This document shows, piece by piece, positions 59,830-64,000 of a stretch of 64,000 bases of DNA. The notes beneath the pieces were generated by a model. That model made no database searches, was not told where the DNA came from, and worked only from the letters and a program-made list of their open reading frames with translations. The DNA lies in the NCBI GenBank assembly GCA_035235625.1, contig CP141147.1, forward strand, positions 28,130,756 through 28,194,755, in the 5' to 3' direction. Source of the DNA: Saururus chinensis. Its lineage: Eukaryota; Streptophyta; Magnoliopsida; Piperales; Saururaceae. The translations under genes and the position numbers were made by a program. Numbering within the stretch: the stretch's first letter is position 1; each line of letters starts with the position of its first letter.

Positions 59830-60765
59830 ATACATTCTCTTTCCACTCTTCACTCTCTCTCCTCTCTTTCTCTTTTTCTTTCTCCCTCTCTCTCTCATGC
59901 GCGTCAGCGTGAGCCCCAACTCTAAGGAAGAGAGGTGAGAGAGTAAGAGAATTTAATTTTAATTTTTTAGAAAATTTTTTATTATAAATGATATTTTTAA
60001 AAAAATAAAAATAAAATAAAATAAAATATATTAGCAACACATAGCTAAGTATTTATGATGCATATGCGTCGCAAATTTTTTTTATTTTATTTTATTTTTA
60101 TTATTTTAAAAATATAATATATAAAAAAATCTAAAAAAATTAAATTAAATTCTCATGCTCTCTCCCATCTCCTCCTCCCGCAGAGTCTAGTGACCCTCCC
60201 ACTCTCCTTATTTTTGTCATTGTCAAATTTCTTATGTTCACATCTACTCTGTTTCTCTTTTCTCTTCTCTATCTCCTATCTCTCTCTGCTCTCGCTTTCA
60301 CGTGCATCAGTATGAGCCTTAGCTATGAGGAGAAGAGGTGAGAGAGTAGGGGGAATTTAATTTTAATTTTTTAGAATTTTTAATTATATATTATATTTTT
60401 AAAATAATAAAAATAAAATAAAATAAAAAGTAATAGCAACTCATACGCATAGGAATATGAGTTGTTAATGCATTTTATTTTTTTATTTTTAAAATATAAT
60501 ATATAATAAAAAAAATAAATTCTCATGCTCTCTCCCCTCTCCTCCTGCCAAAGTTTAGTGAACCTCCTGCTCACCCTATTTTGGTCATTATCGAATTTCT
60601 TATATTTGCGTCTACTTTGTCTCTCATATTCTCATTCTTATCTCTCTCTTCTTTTTTTCTCTCTCTTCCTTCTCTCACACACGTGTCAACGTAATCCCAG
60701 CTCTAAGCAGGAGAGGGTAGAAAGAAAGGAAAATTAATTTAATTTTTTTTGTATTTATTTATTAT
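59830..60765. repeat. Three related pyrimidine/purine blocks in the CACTA-like element
   Basis: Blocks at about 59830-59990, 60145-60400 and 60515-60765 each run from CTCTCTCC-rich DNA through CGTCA(G/A)(C/T)(G/A)T(G/A)A and AGCTCTAA/AGCTATGA to GAGAGG(T/G) and TTTAATTTTAATTTTT. They look like internal duplications of the element. Confidence 0.6.
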
Positions 60766-61570
60766 ATATTAAAAGAATAAATATATTATAAAATATAATA
60801 TAATTACAATGCTTGATAGTGTTGAAATAAAATAAGTTTATTACTATTTACAACAAAGCGTCACAAATAGTTAATTTTTTAAAATTTATTTTATTCGCGA
60901 CACTTATTATCAAACATTGAAAATAGTAACACTATTTGTGATACTTTTAAAAAAGTATCGCAAATAATAATTTTTTTAATAGTTATAGTATTTTTTAACA
61001 ACACTTTTTATTAGGTCGCTAATAAAACGTCACTAATAATACTTTTTATTGTAGTAAAAGTATCATACCACCAATCCCTTTGAATTAAGTTTTCCTTTCT
61101 TGAGAAGAGGTATAAAACTTCTAAAATCTCAGCTCACCCTAAATAAAGAAATTAACTATGTTTAGCAAGAGGCTCCCTTGGTCCCTCACATATGTTGCCA
61201 TAAGCAATGCTAAATGCAGCCATAGCCGGCTTGCTAATTATCTAGCTCCACGACAGTACAATCTTTGGAAGCATATCCCTCAAGGGAATTTGTTGTTAAT
61301 TAATTGGACATGCATCACAAACGTATCTCACCTTACAATGCTAAGCATGACAACAAGCAAGACTTAATTTAGCCTCAACATGCTGTATGATATTGGACCT
61401 CAACTTGTGGGAATTTCTCACTCAAATCTCTCTCTCCCGGGTTAGGTATTAGTGAATCTGAGCTTGTTCAATTTTGACCCTCTGCAAATAAAACTTCTAT
61501 AATAGCTGCCCCTGTCCCACTCTAAGTATGACCATTATATATGTAAATGGGTGTATGAAGCAATTAAAAA

Positions 61571-61672
61571 ATACTCCCTCTGTCCCACATTTATAAATTT
61601 TCAAAACCAACTAATATTAGCTCATTTTAAAAAACTAAAGAGAGCTATTAATATAAGATCGGCGGGAGTAAA
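61571..61672. mobile_element. Short MITE, family B, unit B copy
   Basis: TACTCCCTCTGTCCCACATT start and TAAGATCGGCGGGAGTAA end; best-preserved Stowaway-like ends in the window. Confidence 0.75.
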
Positions 61673-62120
61673 TGAAATGGCGCAGTCTCGCTAAAAGTAT
61701 AATTCAAGATACATTCATAAGTATCTAGACCACTGGAGCTGGAAATGCTTACAATTTGATTGTGTCAACTGTGATTGGTATGAACAATGTCCATATCAAG
61801 TTGGCCAAGTATATTTTATTAAGATTTTTTTAGAAAAAGACTCAAGTTTATCAAGTATAAACACTTCCATTTATGAGTTTTCTATATTGTATGGTATGAA
61901 AGTCTCCCTTCCTTTCTGCTTGGAAGCTTACATCTATTAATTATACGCGTAAAAGAAAACGACCTTTGTACAAAACTACACTAAAAGACTTGGGTAACTT
62001 TCTCAGAAAATCCTCCCCTTTGTTTATAACTTAAACTTTCTCTTTCATTAAGCAAGCAATAAAAAGAGAACTAAATCAACAGCTAGCTCTAAATCTTCAA
62101 CTGAATCTCCAAAGAAAGAT

Positions 62121-62666
62121 ATGAAGATACTGCCTGAATTTCTTAAAACGGTTTGTATGGTAGTTTTCTTAGTGCTTTCCCTTGTCCTCCTACTTTTCCA
62201 TTCTGTTCCAATAGCTTGTCACCTCTATAAGCTTGTTGGTTCTCTCTATCAAGTACTCATATTTAAGGAGAAGTCTAGCCCAGGGTTTGCTTTTGTCACA
62301 TGCAATCTCATCCTTCTAGTCATCTTTCTTAGAAGTTCTAGTCCCTCTGACGGGGAAAAAGATATTGCACCATTACCGGCTAAAGTTCATCAGAAGGAAG
62401 ATGAAGAAGAGTTGTATTATAGTGCTAGCTCTGATATCGATGAGGATGGTTATTGTCATGGCGCATTTAACTCGGATGATGATGGGTATGCTGAAAATTA
62501 CGATGAAGAACTTGGCCAGGGTGATGGAGCTGAAGAAGATGAGACGGAATGTGGGGATTACAACGAAGACAATCTTGGCGAATTGGCCGGAAAAATTGAA
62601 GACTTTATAGCAAAGATCTATAGTGGGTGGAGGTTGGAGAGGCTAAGGGAGATGAGACTGATTTAA
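62121..62666 (+). CDS. Small two-helix membrane protein with DUF761-like tail, copy B
   Basis: Single exon, 181 aa, colinear with copy A. Membrane segments VFLVLSLVLLLFHSVPIA and FAFVTCNLILLVIFL and the tail GELAGKIEDFIAKIYSG then WRLERLREMRLI are kept. The acidic region is two residues shorter through an in-frame deletion (YDEELGQ against YDEDEELGQ). Substitutions elsewhere are few, and no stop or frameshift is present, which suggests both copies stayed under coding constraint after duplication. No upstream regulatory element was identified beyond the shared leader. Confidence 0.75.
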   Translation: MKILPEFLKTVCMVVFLVLSLVLLLFHSVPIACHLYKLVGSLYQVLIFKEKSSPGFAFVTCNLILLVIFLRSSSPSDGEKDIAPLPAKVHQKEDEEELYYSASSDIDEDGYCHGAFNSDDDGYAENYDEELGQGDGAEEDETECGDYNEDNLGELAGKIEDFIAKIYSGWRLERLREMRLI

Positions 62667-62964
62667 GGCCTCAAGTCGTCCATATTGGTTGAGTGTTTTA
62701 TGTGCAACCGTAGTTCTTTTATCATGCTATGTGTTGTGTACACCATGTGTTTATATATTCCTGTTTCTAGTTTTCGTTCGATTGGTATGTGAAAAGATAA
62801 CTATATAGTGGCTTGGACTTAGTTAAGAAGATTGCAAATGTAACTTGTAGCTCATATATTGTGCATACAAAATAATGATGTATATGCCGATAGAGAGCAA
62901 TTTTCTATCCTCTTTCCTAGCTACTAGTGAGCTTAATATAAGAAGTGTATAAAAGTCGTTAATA

Positions 62965-63050
62965 TTTGAATTCAATAATGTATATACTAGTGTACATTAG
63001 CATCATTTGCCTTGACACTTAGTGTGCATACCATTGATTTTATAGATGGA
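62965..63050. repeat. Foldback element, unit B copy
   Basis: AATAATGTATATACTAGTGT and CTTAGTGTGCATACCATTGA are eroded arms matching 58490-58580. Confidence 0.45.
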
Positions 63051-63289
63051 CGACTCCCATATATTTCTTACCCTAAAATTACTATCAATAAGAAGCATAA
63101 AAAGTTATATCATAAAAATGCATCATGCTTCCCTGCTCTTAAGAAGCTACATGTAAAGTTGTGATCCTTGTAAACTTGTCACGAAAATCATGGAAAATAG
63201 GTATTGGGTGATATTTTGGTCTCCTTATTCTATTTGATTTTACCTTTTTATTAATTAGGCGTATCTGAGTCCTTACCCACTTTAAAAAG

Positions 63290-64000
63290 GAAAGGGCGCA
63301 ACTTGTCTCTTAAAGGATTATATCCTACCACCATTCTACTTAGACCTACCCCCTCATTCATGTAAAATACGCAGACATCACACAAGGATAATCTCTCTGG
63401 GTGTCATGTTCTTTTATGCCCTTCCTCCACAAATTAAGTTAGAATATGTCAAGATCATTTTTATTTAATTATTTAGTCAAGTCAAAGTGGGTGCTTTTTT
63501 TCTTTCATCTTTAATGGGTGTGGGCTCCCATCTAACTCTTTCTAGTCGGGCCTAATAATTTCACCATCGTGATATGAAATACTGACGCACGCCACAAATA
63601 GATTTTAAGAGAGAGCTGACGTATATTCTAGTCACATGGATAGGGCAGCGTTCAAATGCCGGACCCTATCCGAATCGGGTCAAGTTGAAGAAATAAAAAA
63701 TACCTGAATAAATCTTAAGTCTCATTGGATCTAAGTATGTGAAAAGCTCAAAAACCAACTTTGACCCAAATTTTTAAATAATTTATAAAATTATATTTAA
63801 CTTGGGTTATATAAGTTTTTATAGATAGATTTGACCTAATATAATGTTAGTTTAATTTTAATTATTAAAAGTGATGAGACTTAAAATAAAATCTTTGTTT
63901 CTATTTCAATTAACAAGTTTTTTTCATTCCTATCTTAGGTCAGGTATAAAAAATTTAATTCCTGAGTTAAGTTGGATCCAAGGATTTTGGTTCATATCTC
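63290..64000. other. Intergenic, no supported feature
   Basis: AT-rich DNA. ATCCGAATCGGGTCAAG near 63669 recalls the GGGTCGGGT words of the hAT element at 14300, but no ends were found. Confidence 0.5.

Larger units (their letters stand above)
58829..61056. mobile_element. CACTA-like (En/Spm-type) non-autonomous element, 2228 bp
   Basis: Left end TACTATAAGAAAAAAGATTA and right end (inverted) TACTACAATAAAAAGTATTA derive from CACTACAAGAAAA by C-to-T changes. Flanks AAT and AAA are a near 3-bp target duplication. Subterminal parts are full of TTAGCGATG/CGCTAAT-type motifs, as CACTA elements usually are. Aligning unit A with unit B shows an uninterrupted sequence at the same point (CTTAAAGGATTATATCCTACC), confirming an insertion. 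No transposase is encoded. Confidence 0.75.
61155..63290 (+). repeat. Tandem gene duplication, unit B
   Basis: Partner of 56650-58800. Lacks the CACTA insertion, so that insertion followed the duplication. Differences are scattered substitutions and short indels. Confidence 0.9.

Overview
The window looks like nuclear DNA of a flowering plant. The two well-supported multi-exon genes belong to plant-specific or plant-expanded families (ACR four-ACT-domain proteins; AT-hook/PPC proteins). Introns are short with GT..AG ends. About 85-90% of the window is AT-rich intergenic DNA full of MITEs, decayed retroelements and DNA transposons. The GC-rich coding exons and CpG-rich upstream region of the ACR gene, beside very AT-rich surroundings, are compatible with a monocot, but a monocot is not proven. 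Nothing suggests bacterial, organellar or viral DNA.

Layout. 1-6739: two noncoding LTR-retrotransposon-like blocks with internal minisatellites. 6740-9480: AT-rich repeats, no gene. 9490-19660: an old tandem duplication of a roughly 4-kb gene-free unit; the second copy is split by 3.3 kb carrying a 1.13-kb non-autonomous hAT element with an 8-bp target duplication and a 1-kb satellite of 31-bp units. 19800-22040: a dead PIF/Harbinger transposase gene between two same-orientation copies of one MITE. 22040-25640: intergenic DNA with MITEs. 25640-30370: a GC-rich upstream region and an intact seven-exon ACR8-like gene. 30560-35700: intergenic DNA with a GC-rich orphan island near 31 kb and small foldback elements. 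36000-37835: truncated L1-type LINE. 37840-42100: a minus-strand Ty3/gypsy remnant (gag, PBS and LTR only). 42100-46860: intergenic DNA, MITEs and a bZIP-type ACGT cluster at 44.1 kb. 46860-52193: an intact five-exon AHL gene with an overlapping uORF and a 307-bp hAT MITE in intron 3. 52194-56640: intergenic DNA. 56650-63290: a tandem duplication, each copy with one small two-helix membrane-protein gene ending in a DUF761-like tail; a 2.2-kb CACTA-like element lies at the junction. 63290-64000: AT-rich, no gene.

The genes do not form a pathway. The ACR protein is expected to act in amino-acid-linked sensing, the AHL protein in chromatin and transcription, and the paired membrane proteins have no assigned role. 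I found no convincing new multi-gene system. The observations most worth following are the palindromic 31-bp satellite, the intact tandem gene pair, the ATGCATG double start with overlapping uORF in the AHL gene, and the G-rich island in the CACTA element. Exon boundaries were derived by hand from splice signals, phase and family similarity; no alignment or search was run.
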